Positions 20,351 through 29,099 of a stretch of DNA of 64,000 nt are shown piece by piece. The notes under the pieces were generated by a model, which saw only the letters and a list, made by a program, of their open reading frames with translations, had not been told where the DNA came from and did no database searches. Source of the stretch: Thermoanaerobaculia bacterium (GTDB lineage Bacteria > Acidobacteriota > Thermoanaerobaculia > Multivoradales > JAIOJS01); NCBI GenBank assembly GCA_030429235.1, contig JAUIDB010000001.1, positions 1-64,000 on the forward strand, in the 5' to 3' direction. Position numbers and translations under genes: made by a program. How positions within the stretch are numbered: the stretch's first letter is position 1; the number at the start of each line of letters is the position of its first letter.

Positions 20351-22990
20351 ATGGTTCGACCGTACAGAGTTCGCTCGCCACGCCGTGCCGCTGGCCTCGC
20401 TGGGGCCATCCTGGCGCTCACCTTCTCTCTCGTCCCACCCCTGGCCGCAGGCGACGACTTCCGCCTCAGCCACCAGGTAGTGCCGACGGCGCAGTCCATC
20501 GATCTGCGCCTCGACCCCAGTCTCGACGACTACCGTGGCTCGACCTCGATCCAACTGGAAGTCAAGGAGCCGACGGACTCCTTCATGCTGCACTCCGAGG
20601 AGACGACCATCACCAAGGCCAACCTCCAGGGTGCGGCGGGGGCCGTCGAGGTCTCGTTCGCCGACGCTGGGCAGAACCGCACCCGGTTCACCAGTAGCCA
20701 GGCCCTCAGCCCCGGTACTTACACCCTCGACCTCCAGTTCGAGAGCCCCTACAACACCCAGGCGATCGGGCTCTACCGCATGGAGAGCGAAGGAGTCGGC
20801 TACGCCTTCACCCAGTTCGAGCCCGACGATGCACGGCTCGCCTTTCCCTGCTGGGACGAGCCCGAGTTCAAGATCCCTTTCACGGTAGCCATCAGCGTGC
20901 CGGAGGGTCAGCTGGCGGTCTCCAACACCCCGATCGTCGAGCAGACCACCGCGGACGGTTGGACCCGCTTCGCCTTCGCCCAGACCAAACCCCTGCCGAC
21001 CTATCTGGTCGCCATCGCCGCCGGCCCCCTCGAAACGACTCCGATGAACGGTCTCGGCGTCCCCGGCAAGATCGTCACCGTCGCCGGCCAGAGTCAGTAC
21101 ACCCAGCTCGCCAAGGAGATGACTCCGCCGATCTTGCGCGCCCTCGAGGAGTACTTCGGCGGCCCCTATCCCTACGAGAAGCTCGACTTCATCGCCATCC
21201 CCGAGTACTGGCCGGGGGCGATGGAGCATCCCGGAGCCGTCACCTTCGCCGACCGCGTCCTGATCCTGGATCCCGAGACCGCCAGCCTGTCGGCGCGCCG
21301 CCGACTGGCCCGCATCATCGCCCACGAACTCGCACACCAGTGGTTCGGGGATCTGGTGACGATGCAGTGGTGGGACGATCTCTGGCTCAACGAGTCGTTC
21401 GCCGACTGGATGGGCGACCGCATCACCCACCAGGTCTTCCCCGAGTTCCGCCAGGACCTCTCCACCCTTCGCAGTGCCCAGGGAGTCCTCGGTTCGGACG
21501 CAAGCCCGCAACAGCGCGCCATCCGGCAGCCGGTGGTGTCGACCGACAGCCTGCTGCAGTCGGTGGGACTGGCCTACAACAAGGGCAAGACCGTGATCGC
21601 CATGTTCGAGCACTGGATGGGTCCCGAGGCGTTCCGCGCCGGCGTCAACCACTACCTGGCCGAGAACGCCTGGGGCAACGCCACGGCAGAAGATCTCTGG
21701 AAGGCATTGGATGAAAAGTCCGGCCGTGACGTATCGCAGCACATCGACACCTTCATCAGCCAGCCCGGCGTCCCCCTGGTGACCGTCGAGCCGCTGGCCG
21801 AGGGTCGGATCAAGCTGACGCAACGCCGCTTCGCCAATCACGGGGTCGAGATCGAGCCCAAACAGTGGGATATCCCAGTCGGTCTCAAGTTCCCAGCCGG
21901 CGACGAACTCGCCACCCGGACGGTACTCCTCACCGGGGGTGAGACGGTGGTCGACCTCGGGACCGGCGAGACCCCGGCCTGGATCTTCCCCAACGCGGGT
22001 GGACGAGGCTACTACCGCTGGTCGGTTCCCACCAGCATGCTCACCGACCTGGCAGCCCGGGCCCCCGAGCTGCTCACCGATGGAGAGCGGATCGGTTTCC
22101 TCGGCAACCTCGGCGCTCTGATGGCGGGCGGTCTGGTCGACGGCGGGACCTATCTCGAGGCCCTCTCCGGCTTCGCGGCCGATCCCGAGCCGATGGTCAT
22201 CTCCGACGCCCTCGGCCGCCTCGACGGCACCGAGAATGCCTTTGTTACGGAAGAGCTGGAAGACGAGTTCGCAGTGTACGTACAACGGCTGCTGGGACCG
22301 GCGTTCGAGCGCTACGGAGTCGAGGCGAAACCGGGTGAAGCCGAGACCGTCGCTCTCCTCCGGCCGCGAATCCTGGGCTGGCTCGGGGAGACCGGCCAGG
22401 ATCCCCGCGTGATCTCCTGGGCCAAGGAGACCACCAAGGCGTTCCTGAACGACCCCCGCTCGGTCGACCCGTCGCTGGTGGGAGTGGCCCTCGCCCTCGC
22501 CGCCCACGACGGCGACGAGAAGCTCTTCAACGAGTTCAAGAAGCGGTTCGAGGAAGCTCAGGTTCCCGCCCTGCGGTCCGCCTACCTCTCGGCCCTCGGT
22601 CAGTTCCGTGAGCCCGGCATCGTCGACCAGGCGCTGGCCTACAACCTCACGGGACCGATGCGGCCCAACGAGCTGTTCACCATCACCACCGGCGTCGGGG
22701 GAGCCGACAACGGGGCCGACCTGGTGTGGGACTGGACGACGAGCAACCTCGAGACCATCGCCGCCCGACTGCCCCCCGGCTACATGGCGTACCTGCCCTT
22801 CATCGGCTCCGGCTGTTCGACCGAACGGTTGGAGAAGACCATGGAGTTCTTCTCGCATCCCGAGCATCAGGCGCCCGGCATGGATCGCACCATGGCGCGG
22901 GTAGCCGAGGGGGTCGAGCAGTGTGTCGCCCTGCGGGCCCGGGAGGGTCAGGCCGTCGCGGCCTACGTCACCTCGTTCGCCGCCGAATAA
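20351..22990 (+). CDS. Secreted M1-family metallopeptidase (aminopeptidase N-like)
   Basis: An 879-residue zinc aminopeptidase. A basic start followed by a hydrophobic stretch (LAGAILALTFSLVPPLA) is a signal peptide ending near residue 34, so the enzyme acts outside the cytoplasm. The zinc site is complete: HELAH at 325-329 and Glu348 in NESFAD. The exopeptidase motif, usually GAMEN, is GAMEH (residues 289-293). The C-terminal half is the helical ERAP1-like domain. AGGAGA lies 8 nt before the ATG; an earlier start at 20315 would place extra residues before the signal peptide and lacks such a site. A strong hairpin (23011-23048) follows the stop. Likely role: peptide nutrition or processing. 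Confidence 0.94.
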   Translation: MVRPYRVRSPRRAAGLAGAILALTFSLVPPLAAGDDFRLSHQVVPTAQSIDLRLDPSLDDYRGSTSIQLEVKEPTDSFMLHSEETTITKANLQGAAGAVEVSFADAGQNRTRFTSSQALSPGTYTLDLQFESPYNTQAIGLYRMESEGVGYAFTQFEPDDARLAFPCWDEPEFKIPFTVAISVPEGQLAVSNTPIVEQTTADGWTRFAFAQTKPLPTYLVAIAAGPLETTPMNGLGVPGKIVTVAGQSQYTQLAKEMTPPILRALEEYFGGPYPYEKLDFIAIPEYWPGAMEHPGAVTFADRVLILDPETASLSARRRLARIIAHELAHQWFGDLVTMQWWDDLWLNESFADWMGDRITHQVFPEFRQDLSTLRSAQGVLGSDASPQQRAIRQPVVSTDSLLQSVGLAYNKGKTVIAMFEHWMGPEAFRAGVNHYLAENAWGNATAEDLWKALDEKSGRDVSQHIDTFISQPGVPLVTVEPLAEGRIKLTQRRFANHGVEIEPKQWDIPVGLKFPAGDELATRTVLLTGGETVVDLGTGETPAWIFPNAGGRGYYRWSVPTSMLTDLAARAPELLTDGERIGFLGNLGALMAGGLVDGGTYLEALSGFAADPEPMVISDALGRLDGTENAFVTEELEDEFAVYVQRLLGPAFERYGVEAKPGEAETVALLRPRILGWLGETGQDPRVISWAKETTKAFLNDPRSVDPSLVGVALALAAHDGDEKLFNEFKKRFEEAQVPALRSAYLSALGQFREPGIVDQALAYNLTGPMRPNELFTITTGVGGADNGADLVWDWTTSNLETIAARLPPGYMAYLPFIGSGCSTERLEKTMEFFSHPEHQAPGMDRTMARVAEGVEQCVALRAREGQAVAAYVTSFAAE

Positions 22991-23010
22991 GTAGCGGCGG
23001 TCGATTCGAG

Positions 23011-23048
23011 GACCAGAACGGGGAGAGTTCGCGCTCCCCGCTCTGGTC
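23011..23048. terminator. Bidirectional hairpin between convergent genes
   Basis: A 15-bp stem with one mismatch (GACCAGA-A-CGGGGAG against CTCCCCG-C-TCTGGTC) and an 8-nt loop, lying between the stop of the M1 peptidase and the stop of the minus-strand DUF4910 gene. There is no T-run on either side, so termination may be partial or rely on Rho. Confidence 0.6.
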
Positions 23049-23061
23049 GCGGCCCCCGGCG

Positions 23062-24396
23062 CTAGCTGGGGCCGTCCACCGATCGCAGGAGCCCCGCCTC
23101 CGCCAGCGTCTCGGCCGCCCAGCGCACCCGGGCAAACGGAACGCCGGCACGCTCCGCGATGTCGAGCAGGCTGTGCCCGCCATCCGACTGGTTCAACACC
23201 CAGAGCAGGGCGAGTTCTCGGTCGCGACCGCCCGCCCCGCCCAACGACCCGTAGAGACCACGGCGGCCCAGCTGTGGTTCGCCATGGGGGGCGAGGTTCA
23301 GCCAGCGACCTTCGCCCTCCAGCACCTCGCACACCTCCAACAATCGCGCCACGGCCCCTGCCAGACGCTCGGGCCGCACCAGCGCCGGAGCGTCGGCCGA
23401 GGTGTGGTACTCCGGAAAGGTCCCGTGCGGAGTGCCGGAGAACTGGCCAACCGCGAGGTCGAAACCGGGCGAACCGTACTGGCGTTCGTCGTAACCCCAG
23501 GGGATGAAGTCGCGCACCTGGTGCTCACGGCACCGGGTGGCCAGGACGTGGGCCACCGCCCGGTCGATCAGCGCATCGCCGCGCCGGCTCCGCTTGTAGT
23601 GCCAGGAACCCGCCCCGAGACAGGCCAGCACCAGACCGCCTTCGACCCGACGGGCCTCCTCCCGGTGCTGAGCCAGCCAGGTGATCGCTCCGATGGTGCC
23701 CGGAGCCCAGACAAAGCGGTAGCTCAACCGACGGGGCTGGCGGGCGAGGTGCCGCGCCAGGGCCACGCTCACCGCGATCCCCGACAGGTTGTCGTTGGCC
23801 AGCGAAGGGTGGCAGACGTGCGCCGAGAAGAGGATCTCCGACGGTTCCTCTCCGGGGAGGAGCAACTCGGCGTAGGACAGGTGACCAGCGAGCAGTTCGG
23901 TATCGACCACCACCTGGTACTCCCCGTCGGGCAGGCTTTCGAGCTGCCGGTGGGGCAGGCAGAACCCCCAGGTCTCGCGGTAGTAGGAGGTCCGGTAGGG
24001 GATCAGGTCGGGCTGATCGGGCAGGCTGTGGAGATGGGGTAAGAGGTCGGCGCGGCGCAACGTACCGCGAAACGGCGCACTGTAGCCGACGAGGTGCAGA
24101 TTGTGCTCGGCGAAGTCGACCACCCTTTTGCCGTCCGGGCCGATGATGTAGGCCTGGTGCACGTGCCACTCGCGCGGTACCTGCCAGTCGAGGACCTCGG
24201 TGCCGGTCGGCACTTCGTGTCGACGGACGGCCGGCGCCTCCGCCGGAGCCAGGACCTCTTCGATCCAGTCGAGGGTCGACCGCACCCCGGGCCCGGTCAG
24301 GCTGCGATCGAGGGGGTAGAGGTGCTCGACCCAGGCGTGGAGCTCGGCCCCCAGGGCCGGCTCGTCGGGCACCGCGAAGCGCAGCGTCTCGCTCAC
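23062..24396 (-). CDS. DUF4910/DUF2172 aminopeptidase-like protein with C-terminal winged helix
   Basis: A 444-residue protein of the aminopeptidase-like family often found in polysaccharide clusters. The peptidase-like core shows metal-ligand-type residues in SAHVCHPSLANDNLSG and EYHTSADAP, and the catalytic region resembles M28 peptidases. The last 60 residues (from about RELALLWVLNQ) form a winged helix, as in the known DUF2172-DUF4910-HTH order. No signal peptide, so it is cytoplasmic. The GTG at 24396 overlaps the TGA of rmlC (GTGA); the long upstream open frame is antisense shadow. Last gene of the C-methyltransferase/RmlC operon, which suggests a role in modifying an activated sugar or its substituent. 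True substrate unknown. Confidence 0.85.
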   Translation of the reverse strand: MSETLRFAVPDEPALGAELHAWVEHLYPLDRSLTGPGVRSTLDWIEEVLAPAEAPAVRRHEVPTGTEVLDWQVPREWHVHQAYIIGPDGKRVVDFAEHNLHLVGYSAPFRGTLRRADLLPHLHSLPDQPDLIPYRTSYYRETWGFCLPHRQLESLPDGEYQVVVDTELLAGHLSYAELLLPGEEPSEILFSAHVCHPSLANDNLSGIAVSVALARHLARQPRRLSYRFVWAPGTIGAITWLAQHREEARRVEGGLVLACLGAGSWHYKRSRRGDALIDRAVAHVLATRCREHQVRDFIPWGYDERQYGSPGFDLAVGQFSGTPHGTFPEYHTSADAPALVRPERLAGAVARLLEVCEVLEGEGRWLNLAPHGEPQLGRRGLYGSLGGAGGRDRELALLWVLNQSDGGHSLLDIAERAGVPFARVRWAAETLAEAGLLRSVDGPS

Positions 24397-24932
24397 GCCG
24401 GCGCTCCGCCGAAGTCGGGATAGCTGGCGTCGCGCTCCGAAATCACTTGGGGCGTGGCCGGCCACTCGATCGCGAAGGCCGGGTCGTCCCACCGCACCCC
24501 GCGCCCCGCCCCCGCCACGTAGGGCGTGGTCATCTGGTACAGGATCTCGGTATCCGCCTCCAGGGTCAAGAAGCCGTGCGCGAAGCCGGCCGGTACGTAG
24601 AGAAGCTCCGGCCGTTCGGCATCGAGCACCTGCGCGTGGTGCGAGCCGAAGGTCGGAGAGCCCTGGCGCAGGTCGAGGATCACGTCGAACAGCCGCCCTC
24701 GGGTACAGTGGATCCACTTCACCTCGCCGTGAGGCGTGGCCTGAAAGTGCAGCCCCCGCAGAGTGCCGTGGTGTGGGTTGCGCGACAGGCTCGCTTGCAC
24801 GATGTCGGTGTCGAGGCCGTGGTCGCGGCAGATCTCGCGGTCGAAGAGCCGGGCGAAGGAGCCGCGTGCATCGGTGATCGGCTCGGCGACGATCCGCCAG
24901 ACTCCGGGCACGGCTGCCTCCTGGAAGATCAC
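24393..24932 (-). CDS. rfbC: dTDP-4-dehydrorhamnose 3,5-epimerase family (RmlC)
   Basis: RmlC epimerises C3 and C5 of dTDP-4-keto-6-deoxyglucose on the way to rhamnose and related deoxysugars. The 179-residue cupin has the signatures GSFARLFD, NPHHGTLRGLHFQ with the catalytic histidine, LYVPAGFAHGF and EILYQMT. GTG 24932 overlaps the TGA of the methyltransferase by 4 nt, which fixes the start; translation from further upstream is shadow. rmlA, rmlB and rmlD are not in this window, so either they lie elsewhere or this protein serves a C-methylated branched sugar together with the adjacent C-methyltransferase, a combination known from antibiotic sugar pathways. 3,5- versus 3- or 5-specific epimerase activity cannot be told apart here. 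Confidence 0.9.
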   Translation of the reverse strand: MIFQEAAVPGVWRIVAEPITDARGSFARLFDREICRDHGLDTDIVQASLSRNPHHGTLRGLHFQATPHGEVKWIHCTRGRLFDVILDLRQGSPTFGSHHAQVLDAERPELLYVPAGFAHGFLTLEADTEILYQMTTPYVAGAGRGVRWDDPAFAIEWPATPQVISERDASYPDFGGAPA

Positions 24933-26158
24933 GGCAGGACCGTGACCTCGGGAATCGCCACCACGAACCTCCCCCCCCAATCGCGTACGCCCGCCATCTG
25001 TTCCGAAATCTCCTGGCGCAGATTCCAGGGCAGGATCAGCACGTAGTCGGGCCGGGTCTCGAAGATCCGCTCGGGGGCCAGAATCGGAATTCGAACTCCC
25101 GGCAGGAAAAGGCCCTGCTTGTAGTCACTCCGATCGACGGTGTAGTCGAGGAAGTCGCAACCGACACCGCAGTAGTTGAGCAGGGTGTTGCCCTTGGCCG
25201 GAGCGCCGTACCCGACGATCGACTTGCCGTCGCGTTTTGCCGCGATCAGGAACTCCAGCAGCTTGCGTTTGGTCTCGCGGACCCGCTCGGCGAATCCATC
25301 GTAGAGTTCGACCGTCAGGTAGCCGAGCTGCTCTTCCCGGCCCAGCAGCTCGTCGACCGAGTCGCTGATCGCACCCTCGACCGTCGAGTGTCGAGCCGCG
25401 ACCCGCAACGAACCGCCGTGAGTCGGCAGCTCCTCGACGTCGTAGATCGTCAGGCCGTGGGCGGCGAAGACCCGGTGCACCGCCAAGAAGGAGAAGTACG
25501 AAAAGTGCTCGTGGTAGATGGTGTCGAACTGGTTCTCCTCCACCAGCCGCTGCAGGTGAGGAAACTCCATCGATAGCGTGCCACCCTCGGCGAGGAGGAG
25601 CGCCAGCCCCGCTACCACGTCGTTGAGATCGGGCACGTGGGCGAGCACGTTGTTGCCGATCAGCAGATCGGCCCGGAACCCCTCGTCGACCAGCTGCCGC
25701 GCGCACTCCGTACCGAAAAACTGGACTCGGGTCGGAACCCCCTCCTCGACCGCTCGGGTCGCGACGTTCGCCGCCGGCTCGATCCCGAGCACCGGAATCC
25801 CCCGCTCGACGAACCCCTTGAGCAGGTAACCATCGTTGCTAGCGATCTCGATCACTTGGCTGCCGGGGCCGAGTTCGAATCGCGGTATCGAGCGTTCGGC
25901 GAAGGCCCGGGCGTGGGCCACCCAGCTCGAAGAAACCGACGAGAAGTAGGCGTACTCGCTGAAGATCTCCTGCGGCGACGCGGCCTCGGGCAGCTGCACC
26001 AGGAAACACTCTTCGCAAACGTAAACGTGCAACGGATAGTGCGTCTCTCCCTGCGCCAGCTGCTCTCCCTGCAGGTAGGAGTTGGCGAGCGGCGTCGCGC
26101 GCAGGTCGGCAAAGCTGCGGGAGAGAGGAGCGGAGCAGAAGCGGCAAGTGGGTTGCAT
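24929..26158 (-). CDS. Sugar C-methyltransferase family (NovU/TylCIII-like)
   Basis: A 409-residue class I SAM-dependent methyltransferase with three parts: an N-terminal zinc-binding domain (CRFC at residues 4-7 and VCEEC further on), a central SAM domain (VIEIASNDGYLLKGF, GIEPA, NNVLAHVPDL) and a C-terminal domain (VGYGAPAKGNTLLNY) typical of sugar C-methyltransferases such as TylCIII/NovU. These methylate C3 or C5 of dTDP-4-keto-6-deoxysugars. The ATG at 26158 begins the zinc-finger region. A TAGCAT hexamer at 26211-26206 is the likely -10, giving a leader of about 40 nt. First gene of the three-gene operon with rmlC and the DUF4910 gene. Confidence 0.9.
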   Translation of the reverse strand: MQPTCRFCSAPLSRSFADLRATPLANSYLQGEQLAQGETHYPLHVYVCEECFLVQLPEAASPQEIFSEYAYFSSVSSSWVAHARAFAERSIPRFELGPGSQVIEIASNDGYLLKGFVERGIPVLGIEPAANVATRAVEEGVPTRVQFFGTECARQLVDEGFRADLLIGNNVLAHVPDLNDVVAGLALLLAEGGTLSMEFPHLQRLVEENQFDTIYHEHFSYFSFLAVHRVFAAHGLTIYDVEELPTHGGSLRVAARHSTVEGAISDSVDELLGREEQLGYLTVELYDGFAERVRETKRKLLEFLIAAKRDGKSIVGYGAPAKGNTLLNYCGVGCDFLDYTVDRSDYKQGLFLPGVRIPILAPERIFETRPDYVLILPWNLRQEISEQMAGVRDWGGRFVVAIPEVTVLP

Positions 26159-26205
26159 GGGAGAGGTTTCGAAACGAGGGTGGCCAGGACCCCGGTCGCG
26201 GCTGG

Positions 26206-26263
26206 ATGCTAGCAGAAACGGCACCCTTTCCCGCCCGAGCGTGTCCCCTCTCCGCGGTAGACT
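26206..26263. promoter_or_regulatory. Divergent -10 elements between the C-methyltransferase and GT39-like genes
   Basis: Minus strand: TAGCAT at 26211-26206, driving the methyltransferase operon. Plus strand: TAGACT at 26258-26263, then 7 nt and the GTG at 26271, the leaderless geometry. Confidence 0.5.
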
Positions 26264-26270
26264 CCGGCTC

Positions 26271-28445
26271 GTGTCCGAGCCGCTCCGCCACCGTCTTCCT
26301 TGGGTCCTTCTCGGGGGTCTACTCGGCGCTCTGCTGCTCGCCGCGGTGAGTTTCGACCGGGCCAGTTGGCCCCGGCTGGTGGGAGACGAAGCCACCTACC
26401 TGATGCAGGCCGAGAGCCTCGCCTTCGACTTCGACCTGGTGTACGAACTCGGCGACTACCAGCGGTTCGTCGACCACTGGGGATTCGCTCCCGAGGGTTT
26501 GATCCTGCAGAGCGGCGACGCCGGACAGACCATCACCTACGGCAAGCCGGCCATCTATCCCCTGGCCATCGCCCCCTTCGTGCGCTTCGCCCCCCGCCGC
26601 GGCGCCGCAATCGGCAACGCCTTCTACCTCGCCCTGGCCGGATGGCTCGTGGCTATGACCTTGCGGCGTTTCGCCGACGCCACCGCCCCTCTCTGGGTTG
26701 CCGCCTTCCTGTTCGGCTCCGTGACCTTCGGGCACGTGTTCTGGGCTCATGCCGACCTGTTCTTGCTCTGCCTGGTAGCCACGGCTCTGGCGTTGATCTA
26801 TCGCCAGCCGAGCGCTGACAGAGACCCCGACGAGACCCTCTCTCTCGCCCTGGCCGGGGTGCTCCTCGCACTGGTCGGTCTGTCGCGGCCCCTCTACCTA
26901 TCCCTGCTCCTCCCCGCCTGCCTGGCCACCGGGCGGCAGCGCCGAGCGCAGCGCTCGCTGGCCCTGGTGGCAGGGTTCGGGCTGGTGCTCGTCGCCAGTA
27001 TCCTGGTCAACCTCGGGGTCCGCGGCTCGTGGACCCCCTACGGCGGCCAACGGATGGGCTTCTACACCGAGACCGGTTTCCCGGCCGTCGACTTCGCCAC
27101 CGAGAGCTGGGAGACCAAGCTCGGGGAGCGTCCGGGGACCGGGTCCTGGGTCGATCGCGACAAGTTCCTCTTCCACTTCAGCCCCCGCCTCGCCGCCTAC
27201 GACCTCTACTACTACTTGACCGGCCGCAGCATCGGTCTGGTCCCCTATTTCCTGCCGGGCCTGTTTGCCTTCGTCGCCTGGCGGTCGGCGCGGGGCCGGT
27301 GGGCCCTGCCCCTGGCCGTCGCCCTGACGGCCGCGGGCTTCTTCTACCTGCGGGCCTTCAACTTCTACGGCGGCGGCGGCGCCCTGGCGAACCGCTACTT
27401 CCTGCCGATGTATCCCGCCCTCTGGTTCGTGGTCGCGCGCCGGCGCCACTGGTTGTGGCCCGTCGGAGCGACCCTGCTCGCCGCCCCCTTCCTCTGGCCG
27501 CTGTGGACCGCGCCCCGGGCCTTCCCAATGCACCCCGAGGGAGGGTTGCGCTACGTTTCGAGCGCCGCGGTCTCGCTCTTGCCCTACGAAACCTCGCTCT
27601 CGCACCTCAAACCGGCGGGCCGCGAAGACGTCTCCACCGGCGGCCTATGGGTGAAGTTTCTGAGTCGCGGCCTCGGTTTCGACCCCGACGCCAAGCGCTT
27701 TCGCCAGCCCGAACCGCGCGCGGTGGAACTCCTGGTCGGAGCCGATCGACCGCTCACTACCATCGAACTCTTCCTGGACCGGCCGGCCGCCGCCGTCCCC
27801 GAGGTCGGGGGCGCGATCCGCGACCTGACTCCCGCCGCGGCGGGGAGCAGTCGCTACACCCTCCGTCTGGGCCAACCGAGCGCCCAGCATCGCATGTGGT
27901 GGACCTTCGAGCCGGTCTACCTCTACCGGCTCGAACTCGACCAACTGGCATCCGGGCGGGGCTCGGTCAGCTTCGCCCTCTTCGCCCCGACCGAGCCTTC
28001 GGCCGAGCTATCGCCAGCGCAACCCGTCGTCGAGACGTCCCGCCGCCAGGTGTTGCTGGATCGTCCCCAGGCGCTTGAACGACGGACCGTCGAAGGCCTC
28101 GAAGGTCAACCCCGCGGCGCGGTAGGCGTCGTACAGTTCCCGCGCCCCGCGGCGCGCCGTCCACTGCAACTCGAGATCGGGAAAGGTCCGGGCGAGCTTC
28201 TCGAAGTCGACCCGGTAGCTGCGCTTGTCCGGCCCGGCATCGGGCGCCATGGTGAGCGAACAGCCCGGTACCGTTTCCGCCACGATCTCGGCCAGGTCCC
28301 GAATGCGGAAGTTCTCGTCGCTGCGGCCAACGTTGAAGGCCTCGTCGTGGATCCGGTCGCGAGGCGCCTCGAGCAGGGCGAGGAACACCCGGCAGATGTC
28401 CTCGACGTGTACCACCGGTCGCCAGGGACTGCCGTCGGAGAGTAG
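26271..28445 (+). CDS. Membrane glycosyltransferase, GT39/mannosyltransferase-like, with dubious C-terminal extension
   Basis: A polytopic protein that probably transfers a sugar or similar group from a lipid-linked donor outside the membrane. The first periplasmic loop has the acidic pair in GDEATYLMQAES, as in GT39/ArnT-like enzymes, followed by about ten hydrophobic segments and a soluble domain from about residue 400. GTG 26271 is set by a TAGACT hexamer 7 nt upstream. The first roughly 585 residues look native. The final 146 codons (28008-28445) are read antisense through the epimerase gene and look like shadow sequence, so either the gene has lost its natural stop or a frameshift near 28000 hides it. 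Neighbours are all polysaccharide genes. Confidence 0.75.
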   Translation: MSEPLRHRLPWVLLGGLLGALLLAAVSFDRASWPRLVGDEATYLMQAESLAFDFDLVYELGDYQRFVDHWGFAPEGLILQSGDAGQTITYGKPAIYPLAIAPFVRFAPRRGAAIGNAFYLALAGWLVAMTLRRFADATAPLWVAAFLFGSVTFGHVFWAHADLFLLCLVATALALIYRQPSADRDPDETLSLALAGVLLALVGLSRPLYLSLLLPACLATGRQRRAQRSLALVAGFGLVLVASILVNLGVRGSWTPYGGQRMGFYTETGFPAVDFATESWETKLGERPGTGSWVDRDKFLFHFSPRLAAYDLYYYLTGRSIGLVPYFLPGLFAFVAWRSARGRWALPLAVALTAAGFFYLRAFNFYGGGGALANRYFLPMYPALWFVVARRRHWLWPVGATLLAAPFLWPLWTAPRAFPMHPEGGLRYVSSAAVSLLPYETSLSHLKPAGREDVSTGGLWVKFLSRGLGFDPDAKRFRQPEPRAVELLVGADRPLTTIELFLDRPAAAVPEVGGAIRDLTPAAAGSSRYTLRLGQPSAQHRMWWTFEPVYLYRLELDQLASGRGSVSFALFAPTEPSAELSPAQPVVETSRRQVLLDRPQALERRTVEGLEGQPRGAVGVVQFPRPAARRPLQLEIGKGPGELLEVDPVAALVRPGIGRHGERTARYRFRHDLGQVPNAEVLVAAANVEGLVVDPVARRLEQGEEHPADVLDVYHRSPGTAVGE

Positions 28446-29033
28446 CCGGACCTCCCCTCGGGTATGGGCCCAGGCCACCAGGTTGTTCAACACGATGTCG
28501 ACCCGCAGCCGCGGCGACACGCCGTAGGCGGTCGCGTTGCGGAGGTAGGCGGGAGAGAAGTCGTCGTCGGCCATCTCCGACAGGGCCGCTTCCATCGCTA
28601 CCTTGGACACCGCGTAGGGGGTCACCGGGTTGAACGCAGCGGTCTCGTCGAGGGCCGCCTCCCCCGCCGCCCCGTAGGTCGAGCAGGAGGACGAGAAGAG
28701 GAACCTGCGCACCCCGGCCTGCTTAGCGATCTCGGCCAAGCGGACGGAGGCCACCGTGTTGATCTGGTGCGTGAGGTCGGCGTCGATGTCGCCGAGCGGG
28801 TCGTTCGACAACCCGGCGAGATGGAGGACGGCTTCGATCCCCTCGAAGTCGGAGACCGTGACATCGCGCAGATCGCCGCCGACCGTGGGGGTCGAAATCG
28901 CGGCATCGTCACCGAATCGCTGCTGCTCGAACCAACCACTATCGAGTCCGACCACGTCGTATCCCGCGCGCTCTAGCATCGGCACCAGGAGCGCTCCGAT
29001 GTATCCCTGGTGTCCGGTAACCAGTACCTTCAT
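28008..29033 (-). CDS. NAD-dependent epimerase/dehydratase (extended SDR)
   Basis: A 341-residue extended SDR acting on a nucleotide sugar. It has the N-terminal NAD motif TGHQGYIGALLV, the catalytic serine region FSSSCSTYG and the YAVSK tyrosine-lysine pair; PWRPVVHVEDI and NVGRSDENFRI follow as in nucleotide-sugar epimerases. Substrate cannot be assigned. The ATG at 29033 is supported by GGAGG 6 nt upstream; a TTG two codons earlier is possible but overlaps that site. A TACCCT hexamer at 29081-29076 may be the -10. The whole 3' part (28008-28445) overlaps the open frame of the convergent glycosyltransferase gene. Confidence 0.93.
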   Translation of the reverse strand: MKVLVTGHQGYIGALLVPMLERAGYDVVGLDSGWFEQQRFGDDAAISTPTVGGDLRDVTVSDFEGIEAVLHLAGLSNDPLGDIDADLTHQINTVASVRLAEIAKQAGVRRFLFSSSCSTYGAAGEAALDETAAFNPVTPYAVSKVAMEAALSEMADDDFSPAYLRNATAYGVSPRLRVDIVLNNLVAWAHTRGEVRLLSDGSPWRPVVHVEDICRVFLALLEAPRDRIHDEAFNVGRSDENFRIRDLAEIVAETVPGCSLTMAPDAGPDKRSYRVDFEKLARTFPDLELQWTARRGARELYDAYRAAGLTFEAFDGPSFKRLGTIQQHLAAGRLDDGLRWR

Positions 29034-29099
29034 TTCCAACCTCCGATCGATCGTTCAGGCCCAGAGGGCCGGCGAAGGGTAACAGATCGCGGAGGCTGG

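Noticed and set aside
20336-23332. 998-codon open frame on the minus strand
   Set aside because: Antisense to the M1 peptidase, which has signal peptide, zinc site and ribosome site; no motifs in the antisense product.
24397-24717. N-terminal extension of the DUF4910 gene
   Set aside because: Reads antisense-frame through rmlC; the GTGA overlap gives a better start.
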